Positions 11,774 through 23,380 of a stretch of DNA of 64,000 bases are shown in pieces (position 1 is the first letter of the stretch; every line of letters starts with the position of its first letter). Origin of the DNA: Pomphorhynchus laevis (lineage: Eukaryota; Acanthocephala; Palaeacanthocephala; Echinorhynchida; Pomphorhynchidae); assembly GCA_012934845.2 (NCBI GenBank), contig WNNJ02002084.1:94536-158535 (forward strand), read 5' to 3'. The notes below the pieces were generated by a model. The model was not told the origin of the DNA. It did not search any database and was given only the letters and a program-made list of their open reading frames with translations. The translations under genes were made by a program, and so were the position numbers.

Positions 11774-14700
11774 ACTCTTTCGCCACAACACACGGTTTCC
11801 GCCTCGGCCTCCTTAATACTAGATCTATTCTCAATAAATCCGATCTTATCCTCAACCTATTCACCAAGCAATTCATTGATCTCTTCTGACTCACCGAATC
11901 CTGGCACTCAGATTCCGACGACCTTTCCATTCACCGTCTGCTCTCTACCGGTTGCTCCCTAGTCGAATCCGCCCGCCCCCTCAGCTCATGCCCTTCTAAA
12001 TTCTCTAATCATGGCGACATTGTCGCATTCGCTCGTCACCCCGCGTCTCTTCGCAAAATCAATCCCCCTTTCAGTCCTTGCTCTTTTGAATTACTCACTT
12101 GTTATTCTAACCCGATCACTCTAGATCTCGCCATTGTATACCGTCCTGGTTCATCAGCTCCTACTGCCTTATTTTTTACCGAACTCGGTGACCTCCTTTC
12201 TCATTGTGCTTTGTCCTCAATCCCTTCACTCGTTCTAGGCGACTTCAATATCCGCCTAGACCGCCCCTCTTCCACGGATTCCATCCGGTTCATCAACATT
12301 CTATCCAACTACAATTACAAACTAATCTCCACTGCCCCCACACATATACTTCGTGGGGCACTCGACATCATCGCTGTCCCCGATCATTTTGCTGCCTACA
12401 CCTCACTGTCCATCTCTGATCCTGGTCTATCCGATCACTTTCTTATCACCCTTGATCTCACTCACAACCACACCCCTCCTCACACACCTACAATTCTACG
12501 TCGCTCTTTGAGAAATCTTGACCTCTCCCTTCTCCGCTCTGCCTTACTCAAATCATCTCTATCATTACCCACAATAACAAAATCATCTCCTCACGATCTC
12601 GCCTTTCTTTTCGACTCTGAACTCACATCCACTCTCGATATTCTCTTGCCCTTCAAGTATCACCCACACCGTCGCTTGCACCGTGCCCCATGGTTTGACA
12701 TCCAATGCCTACAATCAAAGCGTCGACTCCGCCATGCTTTTCGAGTCTATCACCGCTCTCTCAGACGTGATTTCCGCTCGATCACTCCGTCTTTCCGTGA
12801 TTCCTATCTTGCTCTTCGCCGGTCTCATCTCAACCTACTACGTACCAAATGCAACTCCTTCTGGCAGCATAAAATCATCACTTCATTCAACTCTAAGACT
12901 CTCTGGCATACTTTTAACTCAATCCTTGCTCGCTCCTCTTCGCCGTGCAACATCAATGCTAATGATTATTCGTCATTTCTCCAGACTAAAGTATCCACGT
13001 TGCTCTCTCACATCCCGGTCTCCATCCTATCCAACTCTGCCCAGCCTAGCATCATCCTTCCGGAACTCTTTCATCTTCTTCCCTGTATCACCTACAGAAG
13101 TATCATATGTCCTCATGTCCTTGCCCAACAAAACCTCACCTGCCGATCCCCTGCCTACTCACATATTAAAATCTATATGCTCATCGATATCCCCATTTCT
13201 CACAACCTTGTTTAACTCGTCCATCCGCAGTCGTATCTTCCCTTCACACTGGAAATCCGCAATCGTTCGTCCCCTCCTTAAGAAACAATCGCTCGACCTG
13301 CTCAGCATTTTGTGAGTTTGAATTATTCCGTTGATTTTAAAAATGCATCTATTTTATCATTTGAAATAACTTGTTATCTCGCATTATTCAAGAAGCGTAT
13401 TTTATTTAAAAAAGAACCTAATTTAATGCTTAATAATTAATCCGATTAGATTAATGAATCCGACTCGTCATCCCATCGGGTCGGGATGACGAGTCGGATT
13501 CATCAAATGTTTAAATTATAATTAATTATTTCAATATTACAATATTTTAATTTTTTCAATTCGTTTGTTTCTTCTAATTGTATTATTATTTTGTTTTGGT
13601 TTAGATTAAATTATAATTTATTACTCTACTTTTACCTCCCTTCCTTCTAGCTATCGCCCTATTTCATTACTCCCTACTCTTTCTAAGCTCTTAGAACGCC
13701 TAATCTTAATACAAATCAACGCTTATCTCTCCTCATCCAATCTCTACCCTCATTTCCAATCCGCTTTCCGCTCTAAGTCACTCGACAGAAATCGCATGCA
13801 TAAAAGTGTACAACGACTTACTCATTTCTCGAGACAAGGCTCTATATAGTGTTCTCATCTCCCTCGACCTCTCCTCCGCATTCGACATTGTCGACCACTC
13901 TGTCCTCCTTTCTCGCCTTCGTTATGATTACGGCTTTTCCTCCTCCGTAGCATGGTTCGCCTCATATCTATCCGACCGTTCCTTTCGCGTCTGTTCTAAC
14001 TCAACATCCTCCCCTCCTATCCCTATTTTTTGCGGGGTCCCACAAGGTTCAGTCCTAGGTCCCCTGCTTTTCTCTCTTCTGCTTGGCGATCTATCTCCGT
14101 TTATCAAACCTTACTCCTTTAAGGTCATGCAATATGCCGATGGCATTCTAATCTATGCTCATGCACCCGCACATCGCATACACGGTATCGGCATTGATGC
14201 CTCCAACTGTCTTTCTTCTATCTACAAACGTCTCTCCAATCTCCATCTCGTTCTAAACCCCGAAAAGTCCAAAATAATGTGGATCCTCCCCCGTAAACCA
14301 AACATATCTCCTCCCACTGTATATTTTGCCTTATCGATCATACACAGTCCACAATCTCACTTTCTTAGGCTTCCATTTCGATGATCACCTTTCCCTTAAA
14401 CCCTTCGTCCGTGACAAGGTCCGCTTATCTAACTTAATTCTCCGTGACATCCGCCGTATCTGCCCCCTTATCGACTTCCGTTCTTGTACGTCTCTTCTTT
14501 CATCGTTTCTTTTCCCTAAAATCGATTACTGCCTTAGCCTTTTCGCCAATTCTCCAAAATCCATCATCCTACCCCTACAACGAATAATCAACACCGCCGT
14601 TCGAGTGCTCTTTCGTCTCCGTCGCTTCGACCACACATCCACATATTTTGCCCAACTCTCCTGGCCCACCATACACATCCGCATCAAACTCCGCCTTCTT

Positions 14701-14995
14701 CTCGTTACTTTTCGTCTCATCGCTGTCGGCTCCCCATCGTTCATCAACCTTTCCTTTCTTAGACGATACTCGCCCCACCTCGCTATCGCTTCGTTCCTGT
14801 CATACCTTCTTACTCCACGTTCCTAATTACTCCAACAACTACGGTCTCTGATCCTTCCTCGTCGCCGCCTCACGCGCCTGGAATCAACTCCCTTTCGACG
14901 TCCGCCGCGTTCCCTCCTTTATCACATTCAAACACCTCATCCGTTCAATATTCTCGACACCTGATTCACAGTCTTGCTTTTGTGTGGTCATGTAA
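11737..14995 (+). pseudogene. LINE-A ORF2 (APE endonuclease + reverse transcriptase), broken
   Basis: The ORF starts at ATG 11,737. The APE-type endonuclease shows LLNTRSILNK, LTESWH (after a TGA at 11,887), SNHGDIVA, VYRPGS, LVLGDFNIRLDRP and LSDHFLITLDL. A frameshift near 13,000 and a ~325-bp insertion at 13,316-13,640 precede the RT domain (LDLSSAFDIVDHSVLL, FCGVPQGSVLGPLLFSLL). The catalytic box reads YADG instead of YADD (about 14,137), and another frameshift lies near 14,330. The C-terminal end is at 14,995. No RNase H domain follows. It is not functional as it stands. Confidence 0.8.
13316..13640 (+). repeat. ~325-bp AT-rich insert with perfect 21-bp palindrome in LINE-A RT
   Basis: Comparison with LINE-A copy 2 shows extra sequence between AATCGCTC(G/A)ACC and TCCCTTCCTTCTAGC. 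In its middle, 13,454-13,474 is perfectly complementary to 13,483-13,503, with an 8-base loop. Clear terminal inverted repeats are not visible. A GTGAGT sits at the left edge. It could be a small non-autonomous element; its class is unknown. Confidence 0.6.
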
Positions 14996-15020
14996 GCGTG
15001 CGCTGGCACGCATTTGCCAC
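14984..15020 (+). promoter_or_regulatory. Conserved LINE-A 3' stem-loop
   Basis: The inner stem GCGTGC (14,996-15,001) pairs with GCACGC (15,006-15,011) around a 4-base loop; GTGG and CCAC can extend it outside. The stem-loop overlaps the ORF2 stop. Related hairpins occur at the 3' ends of the copies at 32,205-32,887 and 8,495-8,745. A role as the RT recognition site is inferred from other LINEs. Confidence 0.6.
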
Positions 15021-15040
15021 CTTAAAATAAATCCTTTTTT

Positions 15041-16420
15041 ATGTACATAAAAAATCACTTAGTTAATGCAATGGTTGAAACCGGGAGTACCAACAATCTC
15101 ATTCGTTCCGACGTTGCTTGCAAACTTAAATTAAGTTACGATTCTCGCTACAAAGATGTAGTAATAATGGCTATGGCAAAAATAGCGACATCAACAAAGG
15201 GGACGATGCGAGAAGATATTGTCTTTTTCGATCAATCGTATAAGTCGGTGTCATTTGGAGTACTTTACAATCTATGTGCTGAATGCATACTCGGTCAGAG
15301 ATTTTTGGACGATATAAATATATATCTTTTTCGTTGTCCGGAACTGAATCACTAGATTCTATCAACGCAATTACAACTATGCGATTACCACCTTTAAAAC
15401 TTTTCTCAGACGATGCCAAAGCATGGAACACGATTGCAACGAAAGAGCAGTCAATGTATATAAAGTTAAACGCTTCCTTATTGAAGATATAGTTGATCAA
15501 ATTAGTCAATATACGATTTATACTGATATTGATCTTACATTGGCTAATTATCAAGTTCCCATGGACGGGCCTGAAATTGCTTTTACTGCTTTTGAAGCAG
15601 TTGGATCTTTATATGAATTCTGCAAAATACCGTTTGGGCTAACAAATGCCGTACCAGCTTTCCAACGAGTTTTGAATACAATCTTTTCTGACAAACATTT
15701 GGAGGAAACTTATGCCTATATCGACGACGTAGTGATATACGGAAAAGATAAGGATGAGCACGGCCGAAATTTAACGAGTTTCATTTAAATCGTAAGAAAA
15801 TACAATATTTTGTTAAATACAGACAAGACAATAAGTGCAACATATAGGACAAGCTTATTTAGCTATCAATATTCTAAAAATGAAACAAACCTGATCCCGA
15901 ACGAGTAAAATGTCTAAAATCTCTTCGATTGATTAAATGCAAGCAGTCATTAGACTAGTAATCGACTTATTACAACTAGTAATGTGCTTATTTTCACACT
16001 ATTCTAAATGGATTAAAGACTTTTCTTTCAAAACACGTGCTCTCGTTGAAGTACAAATATTTCCGATAACATGTGAGACTAAAAATTCGTTTAAATATAT
16101 TCAAATCTAATCTACTTAACGTTGGAACAGTTGATTTCTCTATTAAATTTACTGTCGAGACTGACGCATCCAATTATTATGTTGAAGCAGTACTTTCTCA
16201 GCATCATAAATCTATCGCTTATATGTTAGATAAAACGGCGATACATCAGTCATCTATTAAGAAGAATGTCTCTGACATAATACTTGCCTTGATACATTGG
16301 ATACGTGGGACAAAAGTTTACAGTGATAAGCGATCACCACAAACTGCACCGGTTTGTGGTGCTCGTCTATAAAGATCTAAAAACGTTGCAACATTTTTTT
16401 GGAAAACGAAAAAGTGAGTA
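15041..16420 (+). mobile_element. Ty3/gypsy pol remnant: protease, RT part, RNase H part
   Basis: 15,041-15,355 resembles a retropepsin-like region, with ETGSTNNLIRSDV (usual D replaced by E) and ILGQRFLDD. 15,500-15,788 encodes the later RT motifs YTDIDLTLANYQVPM, FCKIPFGLTNAVPAFQRVLN and YAYIDDVVIYGKD. 16,100-16,400 gives RNase H pieces (FTVETDASNYYVEAVLS, then ISDHHKLHRF). The frames are broken and the integrase is missing. It continues the gag remnant at 9,440-10,318. Confidence 0.75.
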
Positions 16421-19400
16421 TCGGTGCTTCAAACAACTTTCAAATTCAAACAAATATGGAACAGAATTTAAGTATTTCCAATGTAATTTCGTCTCTAACA
16501 ACACCTAAGGTAAGAGATTTGTTGTCTCATGATCACGAGTGTAATGGGGTTATTCCCCATACCCAAGCTTAGAAATCTAATAATTATTAAATTGGCCGAA
16601 CCTATTGGAAGACATAATTTGTACAACATTTTCCCGCGAAGCTTCGCAGAACAGAATAAAAAAGAATATTATTCAACACGGTAAGGTACTACGAGACCGA
16701 GGTTATAATTTACTTTACTACCTCTGATTTGGCTAATGCATATAAAGATTTCTTTCATAACAATCTTTCGAAATTTGGTAGCCTGATTTCAAAGCCTATC
16801 ATGGCTTTCTTGAAAATAATGAATCTCCCTCTTCACTTGGAGCAAAATGACATTGATGACCTTCAAGTACTTTTCAAAGTCTCTAATTTTCGCCCCATTA
16901 AAGGGAAGAATGGACTACCTATTCCGATAGGTTTTGTCTCGACTCCCACCGACATTGCCGAGGCGTTAACCAAAACGTCCGGCAACCCGTTTCTGGGTTT
17001 TAATTGAAAGTTCCTATTTCTTAGCAATGATAATATGACCTTCCACCACTGCAATCTCTGTCATGGATGAAGGCACTGGGCCTCAATGTGTAAGGCAGAG
17101 AAGATCTGTGGCTACTGATCCTCTAAAGAATGTATCGACATCGGGGACAATGTTCCTTTACCCCGCGATGTGTTAACTGCTCTGGTCCACATCCCTCCTG
17201 GTCAGGTGATGTGAGGCTTTTAAGGCGTATCGTCTCAAATTCTGTCCTTCACGTACAGTTAAAACTAATGCTAGTTATGCTGAAACTATCGGTAGGATGA
17301 CTGACACGGACATTATACGTCTTTTCGATGCTCAAAAGCAAGCTATTTAGGACAAATACAGCAACTCATCAACAGTCAGTCCGCACTGCTATATTCATCT
17401 CCAATGATCTCTCCAGCAACTATTACAGAGTCAAAGAAACGAGGGGCTCCGGCCAACACCGTGCCTCCATGAAAGGTAGGCAGACTACTCAAGGACAAGT
17501 CCAGGAAAGCCTCTAACACGGGAAATGAAGATATTGCCCGTGGGCAAGTGCCCACCATGGACAGAGTTAGTAGATGGAAGGGCAAACCTTCCGCCCCTAG
17601 CTCTGTCTAGGGATGAAGTAATCCCGCCCAGTTTACTGAACACAATGCAGAGTACTCATGAGCCTATTTCACTGAATATCCTTCAGTGGGATTCGGGAGG
17701 TGCTTCTGCCCTTAGACTTCTATCTGATAGAGATGCAGATGTTATAATGCTCCAGGAGACGCGGTCTATCCGTCTCCCCCAGGACATTACTCGATTCACC
17801 CTAAGCACATCTGCTCACACTATACTCCGTATCTAACCCATCACTCTTCTTCATCTCAAGGTCTTTTAACCTTAGTTAAATGCTCCTTAAGGTCTTCCCT
17901 CCTACTAAATTTCTTGTCCAGCCCTGTCTTGTTTAGTTATTTCACTCTGTAAGAACGGTAAACGCCTCAGCCTAGCCTATATCCCCTTCCTTTCATTGCA
18001 CATCAACGAAGTCACTACTCGACTTATTACTGCTCCATGATAGGTGGTAGCTGAAATTACACTGTACGGAGCAGTCGCGACAACATCTGTCCACCTATCA
18101 TGACTTGATTCGTTTGCGGATAGAAGAGGATACGCTGCTTCGAAGGAGATTCCACTTTTATCCTATCAGAGTGATTTTCTTTCAGGCAGCTATCCAACGC
18201 TTCCCTCGAATTGGTAATGAGAGTCTAACCGAATTTAATTCCTATCTCTCTTCGCAAGCTTCCGCGATACTTTCGACTACCTATAAAGGTCGTATTTACA
18301 GTCCCACTCCGACAAAACTCGAGACAATAGCGTATATGCTCCGTCTTTCCAACCTCTCTATGCTTCTGCCAGACAAGTTATCTCGAAAGAATATTGGATC
18401 ACTAGATATAGGTTCCAACTGGCTTAGGATAGGGCAAGCATTGCTTATCTTAATCTAGCCCAGTCTTCCTTCTGAAGATATTCAAGAAAAAGAAGTTTGT
18501 CTGTTGGAAGGATAAAGCATTGCGCTGGATTGGAAAAATAGGTCTTGATAAAGTGTTGGAGGAGTCACTATCCCTACATAATTATGGAGTCCCCAATCAC
18601 CTCAACCAATCCCGCCATGGGGAGACTTTAGGAGTAGAGACATATCTGTCACAGATATTCTTAACTCTCGGGGGCCCCTCCTGGGCACCTCCAAATCCGT
18701 CTCTCCACTTTATTCTCGTGTATGTCAGCTTCTGACATCCGAACAAAGAAGAGAAGTGGCCGTCACTATGCTTTTAGCCCCCCCCATCCGATGTGGCCGG
18801 CGTCAACATTAGTAGGAGAATTTTTATCCCTAAGCAAAATCCGGTCTCTTGCCCTAAAGACCTGCGGCCCATTTCAATTCAGAATTCCCTCGTGTCGATT
18901 TACGAGAAAGCGCTTGCGCGTAAAATCTGCAATCACTTAAGTAGGCGAAATTTAATCCCACCTGGTTTCCATGGGTTCGTCAAAGGTCGCTCGGTCCATT
19001 TAGCTGTAGGTGAAGTGTATCAGTTCTGTCAGGAGAATAGTAATCAACTTGTTGTGGCTGTTTTCCTTGATTTTTCTGCTGCATTTGATCGCATCTCTAT
19101 TCCCTTTGTTATCTCTTCTCTCAGGTCTTTGGGTTGCTTGCGAGAATTGTTAACAGAATGGAGGTATTGCTGTACACCAAGCGATTCTTTTATGAAGATG
19201 ACCTTGATGCGCGTAAGTTCTACCCTATTACGGGTGTGCCCCAAGGCTCCCATCTTTCTCCTATTTTGTTTCTAGCTGCATCCATTGAACGCTTCAAAAT
19301 ATATAAACGCGTACAACATATAGTAATATACGCTGATGATACCACTTCCCTGTTCTCTGGACGCAGGTGCAAAGTCATAGTCTCGGACGTCAGCTGATTC

Positions 19401-19933
19401 TTTCTAAGATTAAAAGACCAGTTAACCTGGTCCAATCCAATTTTAAACTCCGCTAAATCGCAGGTGGTTTTATTCCATGGCAGCCCAACAGCAAAGCAAA
19501 AACTTAAGAGATTAGCATTCTCTGCCCTCTTCTCCATTTTGACTAATCAACCACTTCCTACCTTCACGAGACGAGTAAAATACCTGGGGTTCACCGTTAC
19601 GGTGAACTGGTTGGCGAAAGCTGACTTGGTTAGACTTAATTGTATCCTGAAGAGAGTTAGGTGGGTCCTAAAACGGGCTCCGCATCTGTCATTGAAAGGG
19701 AAAACCCAAGTGCGCCTCTGGGTACTTGGGCCATCTCGGAATTAGTCTTTTTTTCTAGAGCACGTTCCCCAGAGCAAAGGCAAAGGTTTCTCAAGCTCCT
19801 CGTCTCTTGTTTACCCAGCATAGTTCGCCTCGACTGGACTCTTCGGGGTGGGTTTAAAGACTTCGGGTGGTTTAGTCGGAAGGCGGCGTGTTGGATTGGT
19901 GGGAGGGCTCAGATCCCACTGCACCTGATGCCG
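16421..19933 (+). mobile_element. Jockey-like LINE-B, copy 1 (defective)
   Basis: ORF1 starts near 16,456 and, through frameshifts, gives a gag-like protein (KPIMAFLKIMNLPLHLEQND, PIPIGFVSTP, then degraded knuckles at 17,040-17,220). ORF2 starts at ATG 17,645 (LNILQWDSGGASALRLL). Most of the endonuclease is lost around 17,840-18,100. The RT region shows VAVFLDFSAAFDRISIPFV (19,050-19,110), GVPQGSHLSPILFL (19,230) and YADDTTSLFSGRRC (19,330). The usual 3' UTR is missing; LINE-C begins where the ORF2 C-terminus ends. No RNase H is seen. Confidence 0.75.
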
Positions 19934-20427
19934 TATGTTATTTTCGTATTTACTTCAAACATGCACCGACAACGAGAGAAATTCATTCAGGGTGATGAAT
20001 ATTTTTAGGTTGGGTAAAATGTATAATATTGGATACACGCCACTTTTAAAAGTTGTTCTGAATTCAGATGTGGTGTGTTCCTTAGCTCTACGTAACGGGT
20101 TTCGTCTAGCAGGGACCAACATCTTTATGAGAAAAGATCTCTTACCAGAGGAAAGAAAATTACAGAAAGCGGCACTCACTGAACTTAAGAATCGTGAAGC
20201 GAACGGTGAATGTAATTTGATTATTAAAAATTTTCGAGTAGTGCGGCGCAGAATCTCTATACGTTTTTGGATCCGTTCCAAACCTTCAGAAGTGAGCAAG
20301 GATGCTGTTCGTCTACTCTGTGTCGCACCACCTATAATCTCATCTAAGTTTTTTATCCGAAAAATTATACCTCCGTTACTATGGGGTCGGTCCCGACGTA
20401 GTTTAGTCTACGAACATCTTCCCCAAT

Positions 20428-21168
20428 TTGCGCATACTGTACACAAACATAGTCAGCATTTACCATAAATTAGATGAATTGACGGTGCGTTTGTCGAAGA
20501 CGCGTTACGATATAATAGCTCTCACTGAGACCTGGCTAAGTATAGACATACTTGATTCTGAAATAAGTATCGAGGGATATACTCTCATTCGTGGGGATAG
20601 ACAATGCCGCAGGGGTGGTGGTGCTGCTGTTTATATAAGATACTCATTATCTGTAAAGATAGTCGAATCTAGTAATTTTTCGTCTGAATGTGATTATTTG
20701 TGGGTATCTATTAACCAAGGAATTAGGAACCTAACGATCGGTATATTTTACGGACCTCCGTGTTTGTCATCTGCCTCTATTCAATCCTTTCTGCTTAGTC
20801 ATGTAAAAATGTCTGAAGAGGGAGATTTGATTATCGTAGGAGACTTTAATATGCCCGAAGTAAACTGGAAGGATTATGTTCCCATTAGTGGATGTGATCA
20901 TGGTTCTTGTGAACTCTTAGAAGTTTTTAATACTTTAAACTTATTTCAGCATGTCCATGAGCATACGCGATATAGGAAGGATAAGTCTTCTTTGCTCGAC
21001 ATTTGTCGTACTGTCAAAGAGAATGCTATTGGGAATATTAAGTACGGTCCTCCAATCGGTTCAAGTGATCATGCTACATCGATTTTCTTATTAACCTTAA
21101 TCTCAAGGTATCTTCTAATTGTAATAAATTTCCGAATTTCAAGAAAGCCGATTATTCCACTATTATAA
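20428..21168 (+). CDS. LINE-C ORF2 endonuclease segment (open)
   Basis: About 246 codons form an uninterrupted APE-type endonuclease. Expected features are present in order: N and K in the first block, the E of ALTETWL, the Y/GP stretch IGIFYGPP, the D-x-N of GDFNMPE, and the SDH box (SSDHAT). The track start codon is non-ATG (TTG), and the true ORF2 start may lie upstream in the ORF1 overlap. The frame is lost just after the SDH motif. Confidence 0.65.
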   Translation: MRILYTNIVSIYHKLDELTVRLSKTRYDIIALTETWLSIDILDSEISIEGYTLIRGDRQCRRGGGAAVYIRYSLSVKIVESSNFSSECDYLWVSINQGIRNLTIGIFYGPPCLSSASIQSFLLSHVKMSEEGDLIIVGDFNMPEVNWKDYVPISGCDHGSCELLEVFNTLNLFQHVHEHTRYRKDKSSLLDICRTVKENAIGNIKYGPPIGSSDHATSIFLLTLISRYLLIVINFRISRKPIIPLL

Positions 21169-22306
21169 CTCATCTCTCAAATATTCAATGGCCCAACCCT
21201 TATATTTTAGAAATACAGCCAGCGTGAGTCTTTTTTCGAAATTCTTTACTCTCAATATTATTGACACATACACCTGTATGCTCTATTCGAAAAAGACTGA
21301 ACCATCCTGTATGGGTGGATGCGTCCCTACGATCTTTTCTAGTAAAACGAGATCGCACCTTTCTGGATTTCAAACGGGGTATTAGATCTTTCTCCTCATA
21401 CAAGGTTATTATCAATAGAGACACTTCGATTAAACTAAGTAAGTGTCATACCTATATTACTAGCATGTGTAAGTCCTTTAATCAGAATTCTCGAAATATA
21501 TTTAGTTTTATTCGTGGTCAGAGATATTCTCAATAGGATTCGTTTAGCTTAATAAACTCTGAGGGAAATTCTATCAATAATGCGAGCGAAATTGCAGAAG
21601 CATTTGCAGATCACTGAACTTCCAAGCGTATCGAGTCCTTTACATGATAGCGACCAGTTACTTTCATCTGATATTTTTAGATCACCCTATATTATCCAGT
21701 GTCGAATTCTCTGTTCTGAATGTATTCGATGAGCTTAGAAAATCAAAACCTTCGTCCATTAGTGGTCCTGATAATATACCATCGATCGTATTGCGAGAGG
21801 CTGCATCAGCACTATGCTCTCCGCTTTGACTTATTTACCGTTGCTCCATAGATTCAGGAATTTTTCCTTTTGAGTGGAAAAAACCCACCATTAAGCCCAT
21901 TTTCAAGAAAGGTTCAAGATCTGCTGCTGGGAATTATAGACTAGTGAGCCTGACTTGTGAGGTATGCAAGATTATGGAAAAGCTAATTTTGCGCTCTCTG
22001 ACATCATACCTCGAAAAAAATTGTATTTTAAATGTTCATTAACATGGTTTCCGACATGGGTGGTCCACTACTACTAATTTAGTTAGTGCACGGGCTAGCT
22101 GGTGTGATTCCTTGAAGGCTGGACACGGAGTTGATATTCTGTTTTTCGATTTATCAAAGGCCTTCGATAGGGTTAATCATACCATTTTAATTAGTAAATT
22201 ATTTGATGTCGGCATTAGAGGTAGTATCCTTCGATGGTTAAATTGTTTCCTCCAAGATAGGTTATTTGCGGTGAATGTTAAAAACACTTTATCACGTTGA
22301 CGAACA

Positions 22307-22951
22307 ATGTCGAGTGGTGTACCTCAAGGTTCAGTCATAAGTCCTACTCTGTTCAACATATATGTCAATGACATATGTCATGTCAATTGCTCATTTTCGA
22401 TGTACGTCGATGATATCAAAATTTGGAATGGTATTCGGGATCCTTCAGATCATAACCGGCTTCAGAAGGACATAGATTTCATACACTCGTGGTACAACTC
22501 ACATGATCTTACTATTAACATAGAAAAGACCTATCACATGCATTTAGGTCAATTGATGTATTCTGGTTCGTACACTTTAGGATGTGCTACTATTAAGAAT
22601 GTTGATCAAGTCAAGGATCTCGGTAATATATTATCTAATAATCTGTCATTGGGTCCTCATGTAAGATATATTGTAAGCAAATGTCAACGCATCCTAGGGC
22701 TACTACAAAGAACGCTAGGTTCAATAGATGTTGACTTATTTAGGGTGCTGTTCCCCTCGATTGTCCTTTCTCATATGCTATATGCTTCATCAGCAGTCTT
22801 TCCGCGATCTAAGGGTGATTTGCGTTTACTTGAGGGCATTCTCCGTAAAGCTAGCCATATGGTTTCTTCTATTCGAGATATTCCCTACCCTCAGAGACTA
22901 GACGTTCTAGGCATATGCGATGTCGAGACGTCCCTAATAAAGCAGATTTGA
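22307..22951 (+). pseudogene. LINE-C reverse transcriptase C-terminal part
   Basis: This 214-codon piece carries SGVPQGSVISPTLFN, the catalytic YVDD box, KTYHMHLGQ and the post-RT region (VKDLGNILSNNLS, RKASHMVSSI). The upstream RT palm segment (FFDLSKAFDRVNH) sits in another frame at 22,112-22,300, ended by a TGA where the conserved R(R/S) lies. Confidence 0.7.
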
Positions 22952-23309
22952 TGTTGGTGTGGATGACACTGCACTCTTCTAAGCACGTTTTAAGCCCTCT
23001 ATTTACACTTTCTGCTAATGAAAATCTACGAGGACACAAGCTTAAACTGGTACAAACTGGAACCGAAGCGGAACTAAGGTGACATAAGACATCGAATTGC
23101 CAAACATTGGAATAAATTACCATCTACTGTTGTTGAGGCCACACATGTATCAGAATTGAAGAATTATCTTCGTGCTGAATTCCGCCTTGAATCCTGACTT
23201 GTTTCAGCTATTTTGTTGACTATTTTTTATTTTCCTCTTTTTTACTGTGATGCCCCTGTTTTGAGCTTTGCTCTTTTGGCGGTCAATGAATAATAATTGT
23301 GAAATATCT

Positions 23310-23380
23310 CATATGTAACGTTTATTATTTGTTTCAGATATTCGAATAAAGCTTCTCGAAAGTCTGATACCATTACAATC
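23310..23380 (+). repeat. Second copy of the LTR-like 70-bp repeat
   Basis: This closely matches 9,357-9,425 in the same orientation, ending gtctgataccattaca after AATAAAGC. It lies just beyond the LINE-C 3' end. If it is the 3' LTR remnant, the Ty3/gypsy element spans 9.36-23.38 kb and is swollen by three LINE insertions. Confidence 0.4.

Larger units (their letters stand above)
10324..15040 (+). mobile_element. CR1-like LINE-A, copy 4, full length with TSD
   Basis: This is the reference copy for the family: 5' UTR (10,324-10,633) with cgacaaccat-type tandem repeats and a GC-rich motif, ORF1, an overlapping ORF2 start, a conserved 3' stem-loop (14,984-15,020) and a T-rich end. The direct repeat TATGTA at 10,318-10,323 and 15,040-15,045 flanks it. 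It interrupts a Ty3/gypsy element. ORF2 is broken by one stop, at least two frameshifts and a ~325-bp insertion. Confidence 0.85.
19934..23300 (+). mobile_element. CR1-like LINE-C, 5'-truncated in ORF1
   Basis: The copy begins inside ORF1: FRLGKMYNIGYTPLLKVVL and LLPEERKLQKAALTELKNRE and NLIIKNFRVV, the conserved C-terminal block of CR1-type ORF1, ending at 20,468. ORF2 starts by 20,428, overlapping ORF1. The endonuclease is at 20,428-21,168 (LYTNIVSIYHKLDEL, ALTETWLS, GGGAAVYIR, IIVGDFNMPEVNW, SSDHATS). RT motifs follow at 21,720-22,950: DLSKAFDRVNHTILISKLF, SGVPQGSVISPTLFNIYVND, and YVDDIKIW as the catalytic box. Frameshifts occur at about 21,110, 21,540 and 22,300. The 3' end is aatgaataataattgtg. 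Confidence 0.75.
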
